This document shows, piece by piece, positions 24,114-33,997 of a stretch of 64,000 bases of DNA (positions within the stretch are counted from its first letter, which is position 1; each line of letters starts with the position of its first letter). The position numbers and the translations under genes are program-made. The notes under the pieces were generated by a model. That model saw only the letters and a list, made by a program, of their open reading frames with translations. It was not told the DNA's origin and ran no database searches. Source of the DNA: Nannochloropsis oceanica (Eukaryota > Sar > Eustigmatophyceae > Eustigmatales > Monodopsidaceae); NCBI GenBank assembly GCA_004519485.1, contig CP038133.1, positions 62,001 to 126,000 of the forward strand, read 5' to 3'.

Positions 24114-25805
24114 GAGATGAGACGTCGGCGCCGCAGTAGAAGCTATAGCAGAAGTAGAAGTCGCAGTCGCAGCAGGGAGAGAGGGGAGCGAGGCGGAGGA
24201 GGGTGGGAGGGAGGGCTTGAACGAAGGGAGGAGAGGGGACGAGGGAGGGAGGGAGTGAGGGAAGAGGTGAAGCCGGCGGCCGCGTATTTGACTGGACGGC
24301 AGGCGGAACGGGCTAGGGACGTAGCCAGAGGAAGGGCACCTTCGGCGAATCTGTCGGTGAAGGACCAAGAAGCATTTGTGTCTATTTTGAAGGGGTTGGA
24401 TGGAGGGAGGGAGAGGGTAAAGCAAGGGATGGGGTTTGCATTCGATCATGCCGACGCCAGTCAGGACGTGGTTGATATGCTCAAAACATCTATATGTGAC
24501 GAGGGGGGTCTGCCGGAGGAAAAATCCGCAGGGATCCCTCCCTCCCTCCCTCTCCGCCTTGCGCGGTTGCACCTGCTGTCGGACATTTTGTACAACTCGT
24601 CTGCAGCCGTGCGGAACGCCTCTACGTACCGAACCTACCTCCAACTGGCCCTTCCTTACGTGTTTGCAGCTTTTCACTCCTCCTTAGCGGCACTGGGGAG
24701 GATAACCAAGCAGCACGTCGAGGAGAAATTGATTCGTGTGTTGAGAGTGTGGGAGGGATGGTCTATCTACCCTCCGTTATTTCTGGTCGGTTTAGAAGCC
24801 ACCTTGATCGTGGATCTTGGAGGGGAGGGAGAAGAGGGGAAAGGAGGAAAGGAGGAGGAGGAGTTGGAGAAGGAAAGGGATGCGTTGATACGCCGGGCAC
24901 GGCAGGCGGGCTTGGTAACAGAGGGGTCGCTGGGGGTGGTGGTAAGGAGGATGAAGAGGTTGGATGAGTATATCAAGGAAAGGGCTACTGGAGGAGAGGG
25001 AGGAGGAGGAGGAAGAGGAAGGTCGAGGTTGGAGGGAGGAGGAGGAGGAGGGGAGGAGGACATGTCCAAATATGGACCCCGTGCTGCTGCTGCTGCGCCT
25101 CCTTTGGCTCCTACAGGTAACGCTATTGCTGGTGCTGATGCAGCTCCGTATACTTCGATACATCCATTCCAAAAGCAAGAGGACAGGGACGAGGACGATG
25201 TGGATGGGACGCCAATGGATGAGGCAGCGACGAGTATTTTCAGCAGCATGTATGGGTTGGGGGGGAGGGGGATCGATGATGAGGAGGATGACGAGGACGT
25301 AGATGGGCGGCCGGTCGACTTCCCCTTGCCATCTTCCTCGTCCACTGCTACTGCTGCTACTTCTGCTGTTGCTGCTAAGGGGAAGAAGCGAGGGAGGGCG
25401 GGTGTGGTTGCCTACTCTTCCTCTGATGACGACGACGACGACGACGATGGCCGCGCCATTTCGATAGGGGAGGCCCTTCAGCCGGAGCAACAACAGCAGC
25501 ATCAGCAGCATCAGCAGCAACAACAGCCGCAACACCAGTGGACCCCACAGGAAGAGGAGGCGAGAAGACGTATGCTACGGATGTTAGAAACGAGTCTTCT
25601 GCATCATAGAGACTACCTGGAAGCGCAAGGGGAGGAAAGCGAGAAAATAGAGGCTCAAGTCCAAGAGAGACGGACCGCGACAGTATCAGGGTGGGAGACA
25701 CAGATGCTGGCCAAACGGAAGGGGGGGGGGGGTTGCCACTGCGGTGACGGTGGAGAAAAAGCCGGTGATGGTGACGATGGCGGGGAAGGAGGAGCAGGGG
25801 GATGA
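21971..25805 (+). CDS. U2SURP: U2 snRNP-associated SURP/RRM/CID splicing factor (SR140), frame change at a G17 tract
   Basis: SR140 associates with the U2 snRNP in the spliceosome. Domains in order: a charged N-terminus (MSSTNKPAVKKTRFQKEKEE); IDAFLEEIKQKQE; an RRM (TTNLHVSNLSPTTTEERL, then TGFVSF); a SURP module (DVEFLISRVARYVAKDG, then NPLFRFLWEE); an Arg/Ser domain; a CID (LARLHLLSDILYNSSAAVRN, EEKLIRVLRVWEGWSIY); Asp- and Gln-rich stretches; and a cwf21-like helix (EARRRMLRMLETSLLHHRDY). No introns were seen. The register changes across 17 Gs at 23330-23346, and the span is one base over a multiple of three, as in the HEAT gene. From 23918 onward the gene lies in the tandem duplication. 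In this copy a G12 tract (25721-25732) gives a short Gly-rich tail, while the second copy has G11 and a longer basic tail. Confidence 0.88.
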
Positions 25806-26663
25806 GGGGAAAGAGGAGGGGGAAAGGCACGGGAAGAGGAAAAGGCAAGGGGAGGGGGAGGGACAGACGAAGACGCGGCGTCGGTAGATTCATATAATAG
25901 AACGCAATTATGCAGTAAGAGCACTTCTTTAGATACTGACTGGTCGTGTTGCTCACTGGCAAGCTCCGTCAAACAGACAGATGCTTGGATGTGATTGCAA
26001 ATGTTCTCTTCTTCTCTTTTTCAAGAGTTGGTTTTCTTCTGCGTCTTCTGTGTGATGGTATTAGGCGACCCTAACCCTTTTCTTCCTAGAGCGTTGATTG
26101 ATTTGGTTTGAGGCAACCCTTAAACCCTATGTTCCTTTTTTTTAAGAGCGTTGTCTTCTATTTATTTGGTTCAAGACGACCCTTTAATCCTTTTCTTTAT
26201 GGAGCGTTGGTCTTCTATTTCTTTTGTTGTCATTCTTTTTTAAAATGCGCCTTTTCCGGCCATCATGCAATCTCGCTCATAATCACACACTCACACACTA
26301 TCTTCCTTTCTCGTCCTCTCATACACGTTCGCTGACTGACTCTTTTTCTCTACTAGGAAGTTTTATCTTTTTAACATTCGCGGGTTGGTCCTTTTCGCCG
26401 CTGCTTTTGAGAGTATCGTCCCTTACCCCCTCTGATTCCCTCCTTCCTTCTTCGTCGTAGCTGGCTGGTCGACCTTCCCTCTTGCTTATTGTTGCTGCTG
26501 CTGGTGGTGGTGGTGGTGGTGTTGGTGTTGCTGTTGGTGGTGCTGCTACCGTTGTTCTCAAACGTTGACGACATTTCGCAATGCAATATTTTAGTACTGC
26601 ATCATGTCTCAAATCCTGCCCTCCCTCCCCTCCTCCCTCCTCTCCGCCCACACTTTCCCCCCC
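25806..26663. other. Convergent 3' gap with degenerate ~57-bp repeats (first copy)
   Basis: Between the first U2SURP tail and the orphan PP2C exon. Positions about 26060-26222 hold three imperfect units about 57 bases apart, each with a GACCCT-like block followed by GAGCGTTG (at 26088, 26145 and 26201 with small differences). A TGGTGG run lies near 26500-26550. No gene was recognised. The same sequence recurs 3209 bases downstream. Confidence 0.55.
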
Positions 26664-27051
26664 TTACGAACTCTCGGCCTCATCTCCGGAGCCCCCACTT
26701 CCTCCCCTACCTCCCCCCTCCTCTTGCTGCTGCCTCCTCCTTCGCCGCCCCTCCACACCCTCCCCCTCCTTCGCATGCCGTGCCATTCCCTCAAACCCCA
26801 CCACAACCGCCGAAATATTGTCCTTGCTATACCTGAATAAACACTGGTCAAGCAGCTCTTCTGCTACCAAGGCCATGCGCGTTTCGCCGTCGTTCAATAC
26901 CTCCTTCAAAATCTGCCCTGCTTCCTCATTCTCGCATACGTCCCACACACCATCACAGGCCAAGAGGAGCATTTCGTCTTTGCCTGCGTTCCGCGTGTGA
27001 ATCTCAATTTCGGGTACGGCGGTGACTTTCTGACGCTCAGGCGGGAGATGC
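26664..27051 (-). pseudogene. Orphan copy of the last PP2C exon
   Basis: Identical to exon 5 of the intact PP2C gene at 30260-29873, including the acceptor and stop, but in the first duplication copy it has no upstream exons: the sequence before it runs into U2SURP Arg/Ser-domain DNA. It codes from the P-E-R-Q-K segment through LLLACDGVWDVCENEEAG and KDNISAVVVG. It could be reached only by skipping over the intact last exon during splicing of a very long PP2C transcript, which seems unlikely. Confidence 0.85.
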
Positions 27052-27130
27052 CTGGGCGTGGAGGAAGAGAGGAAGGAGGGAGGGAGCGAGAGAGGGGGGG
27101 AGGGAAGAGGGGAAAATAAGGAAAATAATA

Positions 27131-27292
27131 TCGGGGGGAAGCCGCGCCGCGGAGGAGGAGTAGGAGTAGGAGTAGGAGTAGGGAGAGAGAGAGGGGGAGG
27201 GGGACGAGTCGTAGCAGGGAGAGGGAGAGGGACCGGCGGCGTCGGTCGAGGTCAAGAAGCAGGAGCAGGAGCAGGAGCAGGAACAGGAGCAC

Positions 27293-27323
<31 letters not shown>

Positions 27324-29096
27324 GAGATGAGACGTCGGCGCCGCAGTAGAAGCTATAGCAGAAGTAGAAGTCGCAGTCGCAGCAGGGAGAGAGGGGAGCG
27401 AGGCGGAGGAGGGTGGGAGGGAGGGCTTGAACGAAGGGAGGAGAGGGGACGAGGGAGGGAGGGAGTGAGGGAAGAGGTGAAGCCGGCGGCCGCGTATTTG
27501 ACTGGACGGCAGGCGGAACGGGCTAGGGACGTAGCCAGAGGAAGGGCACCTTCGGCGAATCTGTCGGTGAAGGACCAAGAAGCATTTGTGTCTATTTTGA
27601 AGGGGTTGGATGGAGGGAGGGAGAGGGTAAAGCAAGGGATGGGGTTTGCATTCGATCATGCCGACGCCAGTCAGGACGTGGTTGATATGCTCAAAACATC
27701 TATATGTGACGAGGGGGGTCTGCCGGAGGAAAAATCCGCAGGGATCCCTCCCTCCCTCCCTCTCCGCCTTGCGCGGTTGCACCTGCTGTCGGACATTTTG
27801 TACAACTCGTCTGCAGCCGTGCGGAACGCCTCTACGTACCGAACCTACCTCCAACTGGCCCTTCCTTACGTGTTTGCAGCTTTTCACTCCTCCTTAGCGG
27901 CACTGGGGAGGATAACCAAGCAGCACGTCGAGGAGAAATTGATTCGTGTGTTGAGAGTGTGGGAGGGATGGTCTATCTACCCTCCGTTATTTCTGGTCGG
28001 TTTAGAAGCCACCTTGATCGTGGATCTTGGAGGGGAGGGAGAAGAGGGGAAAGGAGGAAAGGAGGAGGAGGAGTTGGAGAAGGAAAGGGATGCGTTGATA
28101 CGCCGGGCACGGCAGGCGGGCTTGGTAACAGAGGGGTCGCTGGGGGTGGTGGTAAGGAGGATGAAGAGGTTGGATGAGTATATCAAGGAAAGGGCTACTG
28201 GAGGAGAGGGAGGAGGAGGAGGAAGAGGAAGGTCGAGGTTGGAGGGAGGAGGAGGAGGAGGGGAGGAGGACATGTCCAAATATGGACCCCGTGCTGCTGC
28301 TGCTGCGCCTCCTTTGGCTCCTACAGGTAACGCTATTGCTGGTGCTGATGCAGCTCCGTATACTTCGATACATCCATTCCAAAAGCAAGAGGACAGGGAC
28401 GAGGACGATGTGGATGGGACGCCAATGGATGAGGCAGCGACGAGTATTTTCAGCAGCATGTATGGGTTGGGGGGGAGGGGGATCGATGATGAGGAGGATG
28501 ACGAGGACGTAGATGGGCGGCCGGTCGACTTCCCCTTGCCATCTTCCTCGTCCACTGCTACTGCTGCTACTTCTGCTGTTGCTGCTAAGGGGAAGAAGCG
28601 AGGGAGGGCGGGTGTGGTTGCCTACTCTTCCTCTGATGACGACGACGACGACGACGATGGCCGCGCCATTTCGATAGGGGAGGCCCTTCAGCCGGAGCAA
28701 CAACAGCAGCATCAGCAGCATCAGCAGCAACAACAGCCGCAACACCAGTGGACCCCACAGGAAGAGGAGGCGAGAAGACGTATGCTACGGATGTTAGAAA
28801 CGAGTCTTCTGCATCATAGAGACTACCTGGAAGCGCAAGGGGAGGAAAGCGAGAAAATAGAGGCTCAAGTCCAAGAGAGACGGACCGCGACAGTATCAGG
28901 GTGGGAGACACAGATGCTGGCCAAACGGAAGGGGGGGGGGGTTGCCACTGCGGTGACGGTGGAGAAAAAGCCGGTGATGGTGACGATGGCGGGGAAGGAG
29001 GAGCAGGGGGATGAGGGGAAAGAGGAGGGGGAAAGGCACGGGAAGAGGAAAAGGCAAGGGGAGGGGGAGGGACAGACGAAGACGCGGCGTCGGTAG
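27131..29096 (+). pseudogene. Headless duplicate of U2SURP (RS domain to C-terminus)
   Basis: Copy of the 3' half of U2SURP made by the tandem duplication. It lacks the RRM, the SURP module and any promoter of its own. The first in-frame ATG, at 27327, would give MRRRRRSRSYSRSRS and 589 residues covering part of the RS domain, the CID and the cwf21-like helix. Its C-rich homologue tract is G11 (28931-28941), which keeps the frame open into a basic Lys/Arg-rich end (GKRKRQGEGEGQ, then TRRR). That tail looks more like a natural splicing-factor C-terminus than the Gly-rich end of the full-length copy. Confidence 0.8.
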
Positions 29097-29872
29097 ATTC
29101 ATATAATAGAACGCAATTATGCAGTAAGAGCACTTCTTTAGATACTGACTGGTCGTGTTGCTCACTGGCAAGCTCCGTCAAACAGACAGATGCTTGGATG
29201 TGATTGCAAATGTTCTCTTCTTCTCTTTTTCAAGAGTTGGTTTTCTTCTGCGTCTTCTGTGTGATGGTATTAGGCGACCCTAACCCTTTTCTTCCTAGAG
29301 CGTTGATTGATTTGGTTTGAGGCAACCCTTAAACCCTATGTTCCTTTTTTTTAAGAGCGTTGTCTTCTATTTATTTGGTTCAAGACGACCCTTTAATCCT
29401 TTTCTTTATGGAGCGTTGGTCTTCTATTTCTTTTGTTGTCATTCTTTTTTAAAATGCGCCTTTTCCGGCCATCATGCAATCTCGCTCATAATCACACACT
29501 CACACACTATCTTCCTTTCTCGTCCTCTCATACACGTTCGCTGACTGACTCTTTTTCTCTACTAGGAAGTTTTATCTTTTTAACATTCGCGGGTTGGTCC
29601 TTTTCGCCGCTGCTTTTGAGAGTATCGTCCCTTACCCCCTCTGATTCCCTCCTTCCTTCTTCGTCGTAGCTGGCTGGTCGACCTTCCCTCTTGCTTATTG
29701 TTGCTGCTGCTGGTGGTGGTGGTGGTGGTGTTGGTGTTGCTGTTGGTGGTGCTGCTACCGTTGTTCTCAAACGTTGACGACATTTCGCAATGCAATATTT
29801 TAGTACTGCATCATGTCTCAAATCCTGCCCTCCCTCCCCTCCTCCCTCCTCTCCGCCCACACTTTCCCCCCC
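29097..29872. other. Convergent 3' gap (second duplication copy)
   Basis: Second copy of the convergent intergenic region, including the three degenerate repeat units (about 29270-29431) and the TGGTGG run. It separates the truncated U2SURP copy from the stop of the PP2C gene. No gene was seen. Confidence 0.5.
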
Positions 29873-31403
29873 TTACGAACTCTCGGCCTCATCTCCGGAG
29901 CCCCCACTTCCTCCCCTACCTCCCCCCTCCTCTTGCTGCTGCCTCCTCCTTCGCCGCCCCTCCACACCCTCCCCCTCCTTCGCATGCCGTGCCATTCCCT
30001 CAAACCCCACCACAACCGCCGAAATATTGTCCTTGCTATACCTGAATAAACACTGGTCAAGCAGCTCTTCTGCTACCAAGGCCATGCGCGTTTCGCCGTC
30101 GTTCAATACCTCCTTCAAAATCTGCCCTGCTTCCTCATTCTCGCATACGTCCCACACACCATCACAGGCCAAGAGGAGCATTTCGTCTTTGCCTGCGTTC
30201 CGCGTGTGAATCTCAATTTCGGGTACGGCGGTGACTTTCTGACGCTCAGGCGGGAGATGCCTGGGCGTGGAGGAAGAGAGGAAGGAGGGAGGGAGCGAGA
30301 GAGGGGGGGAGGGAAGAGGGGAAAATAAGGAAGAGACCTTTGGGGGACACTGTGGAGGAGGGAGCGAAGGAGGGAGGGGAAGGAGGGATGAGAGACTTAC
30401 CTGTCTTTGTATTGGAAATCCCCGATGGACCGGGACAAGGCCAAATCACCATCGACCCTCTGCATGCTTACCATCCCTCCCGCCTCCTCGATCCTCTTCC
30501 GTTCATCGTCCAGGTAGGGCTTATGGTCCCTTGACAGCTGCTTGGCTCCATCGGATGAGAAGATCACTCCCCGGGAGTCCCCGGCATTGCCGACCACTAC
30601 ATGCGTGGGTGTGATTATGGCGCATATGGCGGTGCAGCCGCTGGTGTCCTGCTTGGACACAAATTCGTCTTGTCGTTTCAGAACCTCGTCCAGGTCGAGG
30701 AAAGCGGCGTGAATGGCGGACTGGTGGTTGGGGATTGGGAGGGGTGGGTGGAAACGATAGACCTAATCTAAAAAAGAGGGAGGGAGGGAGGAATGGAAAG
30801 GAGTGCAGGGAGGGAGGAAGGGGAGGCTCACCCGCAGGTGCGTTACGTCTCTCGTCTTCTTGTAGTCCTCAAAACCCTTGGTCTTCTTTAAAAACGAGAC
30901 CATGTGCTCCCCGCAGTAAATTGCCGAGTATTGACCCCCATGGCCATCGTAGACTGCTATAAAGGAATGTCCGTCCAGCTCGGGGTCTGATGCAAGGAGG
31001 GAAGAAGGGAGAGAAGAAAGAAGAAGAATGTGTGGATTAGGGTTGTGGTTCCTTCGTGTCTTAAGGTTAGAGTTAGGATGGTGGTGGGCATGTAGAAGAT
31101 TTTTCTATCATCTGAGAGTTACTTCCCTCCTCCCTCGCCTCTCAAGTCTTCTTACCAATTGTCTCGACGATGGTGTGTGCGTCCTCCATCTCTACTCTCC
31201 ATCCCTGTTCGTTCATGAGTTTCGAATTGTGTGTGGGGTAAGTTTGGCTGTGGTGAGGTGGACCTCACAAATCAGTCTTTTAAGTCAGGATCGCATGTAT
31301 CAGACAGGCCTACCTGCATGGCCGCTGCACCAAATTTTAACCCATGTGCCTCGCTCTCGTAATTCTCTTTTTCGGTGATGGGCTTGTCCAGGTGCGCCCC
31401 CAT
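29873..31403 (-). CDS. PP2C-type (PPM) serine/threonine protein phosphatase
   Basis: A metal-dependent protein phosphatase of 347 residues. Five exons on the minus strand: 31403-31314, 31204-31156, 30986-30832, 30762-30401 and 30260-29873, all GT-AG with matching phases. The start MGAHLDKPITEKEN resembles the N-terminus of PPM1 phosphatases. Family motifs in order: MQ/GWRVEMEDAHTI, FIAVYDGHGGQYSA, VGNAGDSRGV, LSRDHKPYLDDERKRI, DGDLALSRSIGDFQYKD, LLLACDGVWDV and DNISAVVV. The metal-binding Asp residues in MEDAH, YDGHGG, CDGVWD and KDNIS are all present. The C-terminus is Gly/Arg/Gln-rich. Its last exon lies in the second copy of the tandem duplication. It is divergent from the UDP-GlcNAc pyrophosphorylase gene. 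Confidence 0.93.
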
Positions 31404-32048
31404 GCTTGACTTAATGGAAGAGACGCCTCTCTCCCTCTCTCTCTCTGTGCGGAATGAAGGGGTGAAGAGAAGGAAGAGACGTCATTCCATATTTCGTAGC
31501 ATTGTTAGATGTGCACAGCACTCATGAGAGCTGGTTCCTCGGGTGTGGGAAGAGGGGAAAAAGGTGCTTGCATCCATCGTGTTTTCCGCGTCATGTGGAG
31601 TGTGCTTTCGCAAAAGGCGATCGGCAGATCCAGCGCCGTAGTCTGATGGCAGAGCTGATGCTCCTACTCGTAGCTGAGTGTGTCGCCATCGCTCTACCCA
31701 TGCCTAGGCGTAGCTATTGTGAACCCTGGCAGATAATCACTTCGACTAGAAGTTCGATCGCGTTACTTGCCCGGTGGCCAATGTTATGCCCCAGAAGTCA
31801 GGCTTCGCACCCTGCAATGCCCCATCGACAAGCAGACAGCTCTGTTGTAATCATTTGAAAGATTGTGGTTGTGGTTGTGTGGTTGAAGTGATTTTGGTCG
31901 ACCATAGGAGTCTGGGAAGGCCCGACGACGTCAAGTCAATGATCGCTCAATGAGCTCTCATCGCTTGTCTCATCGTAATTCGCTCGCCAATCATATATTA
32001 GAGCTTACATTCACCCCTCTCACCCTGTCTACACCTCCTCACAGAGCC
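31404..32048. promoter_or_regulatory. Divergent gap between PP2C and UAP1
   Basis: These 645 bases carry the promoters of two genes that run apart. A CT run lies at about 31430-31446. An ATG at 31951 is in frame with UAP1 but its 33-residue leader lacks similarity, so the later start is preferred. No RNA gene was identified; a tRNA-like GTTCGATC near 31750 is not flanked by complementary stems. Confidence 0.4.
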
Positions 32049-33657
32049 ATGGCGGAGGATCAAGGCGCTGAGCGGCTGGCCCGTGTTCGCGCCGCCTTGA
32101 AAGCCGCAGGGCAAGAGCACGTCCTCCATTTTGTCGACGCGGGCCATGCTACGCCCCATGAGACTACCACCCTTCTTGACCAAGTCGAGGCACTGGACCT
32201 GCCAGCCCTGAACAATATTTTTTCGGGATTGGGAATCAATAAGGAGGTGAAACCAGCGGCGGCAGCTGCAGCGGACGAGTACGCGCCGCTTTCGGAATTG
32301 GCCTCGGCTGATAGTACCCCTCCGACCCTTCTCCGAGAATGGGAGCAAGCAGGCCTTGGCGCCATTGCCCAAGGCAAGATTGCGGCGTTGGTGTTAGGTG
32401 GTGGACAGGGAACTCGCCTAGGATTTGATGGTCCCAAGGGTATGTATAAAATTGGGTTGCCCTCGGGCAAGTCCATCTTTCAGCTACTTGCTGAGAGAGT
32501 CTTGCGAGTCTCAACCCTCGCCGCGAGCAGCAGCAGCTGCTGCAGCAACAGAAAGGGGAAGCATTTACCTTTCTATGTCATGACCAGTCCTTTGAACCAT
32601 GAGGCGACGCAACACTTTTTTGAGGAGAACTCTTACTTTGGATTGACGCCTGCAGATGTCTTTTTCTTCCCCCAGGGCACCATGCCGTGCTTTGATTTGG
32701 AGGGGAAGCTGTTGTTGGCAGGCCCAGGGTCCCTTGCGCAGGCGCCCGATGGGAATGGAGGTACGTCTCTTCGAGAGATCTCTCACAATGAACGCGTTTG
32801 TTGTCACTCACCCCGATGTCGCCTCCTTTCCCCTCTTCCTCCCTCGTGCCCGCACAGGCATCTACCCCTCCCTCGCCCGCACGGGCGCACTGGCCGATAT
32901 GCGGCAGCGAGGCGTCGAGGCCTTCCACGTCTTTAGCGTTGACAACGTATTGATCAAAGTGGCTGATCCATATTTTGTTGGTTTTTGTCTGAGCCGTGGG
33001 AGTGATTGCGGGAACATGGTCGTTTGGAAGGAGGGGGTCGAGGAGAAAGTAGGGGTGGTGGTGAGGAAGAACGGGCGGCCGGCAGTGGTAGAATACAGTG
33101 AGATGGACGAGGGGATGAAGAGCCTGAGACATCAGCAAGAGGAAGGTGGGGTAGAGAGAGGAAAATTGGTGTATGGCGCGGGGAATATCTGCAGTCACTT
33201 TTTTACGGTCGATTTTGTTGAGCACGTAGTGGTACCTCGCTTCGGAAGCGTCTATCACGCGGCTCGGAAAATGATTCCCTCCCTCCCTCCCTCATCCTCC
33301 ATCCATCCTCCCGCAGCGGAGGTAAAGACCGCGGGTGTGAAATTAGAGGCTTTTATATTCGACGTGTTTCCTTTCTCGGAGCGGATGGCTTTATGGGAGG
33401 TGCGAAGGGAGGGAATGTTCGCGGGTGTCAAGGACGCTCCCGGGGGAAAAGGAGACACGCCTGAACAAGCTCGAAGGATGATGTCGGAGGAGGCAAGGCG
33501 GTGGGTGGTCAAGGCGGGGGGGAAGTTGGTGGGAGGGGGGGAGGGAGGGGAGGAAGAGGTCTCGGAAATCAGTCCTTTGGTGTCGTACAGAGGGGAGGGA
33601 TTGGAGGGGCGGGTGAAGGGGAAGGAGGTGGTGCTACCGATTCTGTTCTTGGAGTGA
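32049..33657 (+). CDS. UAP1: UDP-N-acetylglucosamine pyrophosphorylase
   Basis: Makes UDP-GlcNAc from GlcNAc-1-phosphate and UTP in the cytosol, feeding N-glycans, GPI anchors and possible wall polymers. Two exons, 32049-32760 and 32858-33657, give 503 residues. The nucleotide-binding signature LGGGQGTRLGFDGPKG is at about 116-131. Other family blocks: FYVMTSPLNHEATQHFF, FFFPQGTMPCFD, GIYPSLARTGALADM (at the splice junction), FHVFSVDNVLIKVADP and FIFDVFPFSERMALWEV. Human UAP1 has a similar length (522). A Ser/Cys run (SSSSCCS) lies in the first exon. The C-terminal part has a Gly/Glu-rich insert (VGGGEGGEEEVSEIS). Confidence 0.93.
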
Positions 33658-33997
33658 GGGAAAGAATAGTGGGTGCAAGGGAAGGAGGGAGGGAGGGGCG
33701 AGAGAAACTATGGTGCATGTGTTTTGAGACGAAATGAGGCGGAAAATGAGGCGGAAAATGGTCTGATTATCGTTGTCATCATCTTCTTTTCCTTTTTCTT
33801 TTCTTTTGCCTTCTCCCGATATTCATCATCATTTTCTTTTTCTTCGTCATCTTATTCGCTGTCAGCAGCCCCTTCCCATTTTGGATGAAATTCACCTGAA
33901 TAAGTAAGTTCACCAAACGTACACGTAAATAAAACGCATTTGAGAGACTTCATGACATTTTCACCTCTCCCCCCTCCTTCCCTCTCCCTCCTTTCCT
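33658..33997. other. Convergent 3' gap
   Basis: A short convergent gap of 340 bases between UAP1 and the ankyrin-HDAC gene. A T/C-rich run with TTC repeats lies at about 33775-33860. Both 3' ends must fall here. Nothing else was seen. Confidence 0.45.

Larger units (their letters stand above)
23918..27127. repeat. Tandem duplication, first copy (about 3.2 kb)
   Basis: This segment is repeated immediately downstream at 27128-30332 with essentially complete identity. It runs from the Arg/Ser domain of U2SURP through the convergent intergenic region to just past the last exon of the PP2C gene. The offset is 3210 bases up to the G tract at 25721 and 3209 after it, because this copy has 12 Gs and the other 11. 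The junction carries about four bases (AATA, 27124-27127) matching neither flank, like filler from end joining. It is either very recent or an assembly artefact. Confidence 0.92.
27128..30332. repeat. Tandem duplication, second copy (about 3.2 kb)
   Basis: Second unit of the direct duplication described at 23918-27127. It ends where identity is lost after an AAAATAAGGAA sequence in intron 4 of the PP2C gene. It contains a 5'-truncated U2SURP copy, the intergenic repeats and the functional last exon of PP2C. Confidence 0.92.

Noticed and set aside
26065-26130. Telomere-like CCCTAA/CCCTTAAACCC words
   Set aside because: Only isolated words within imperfect ~57-bp repeats; no telomeric array.
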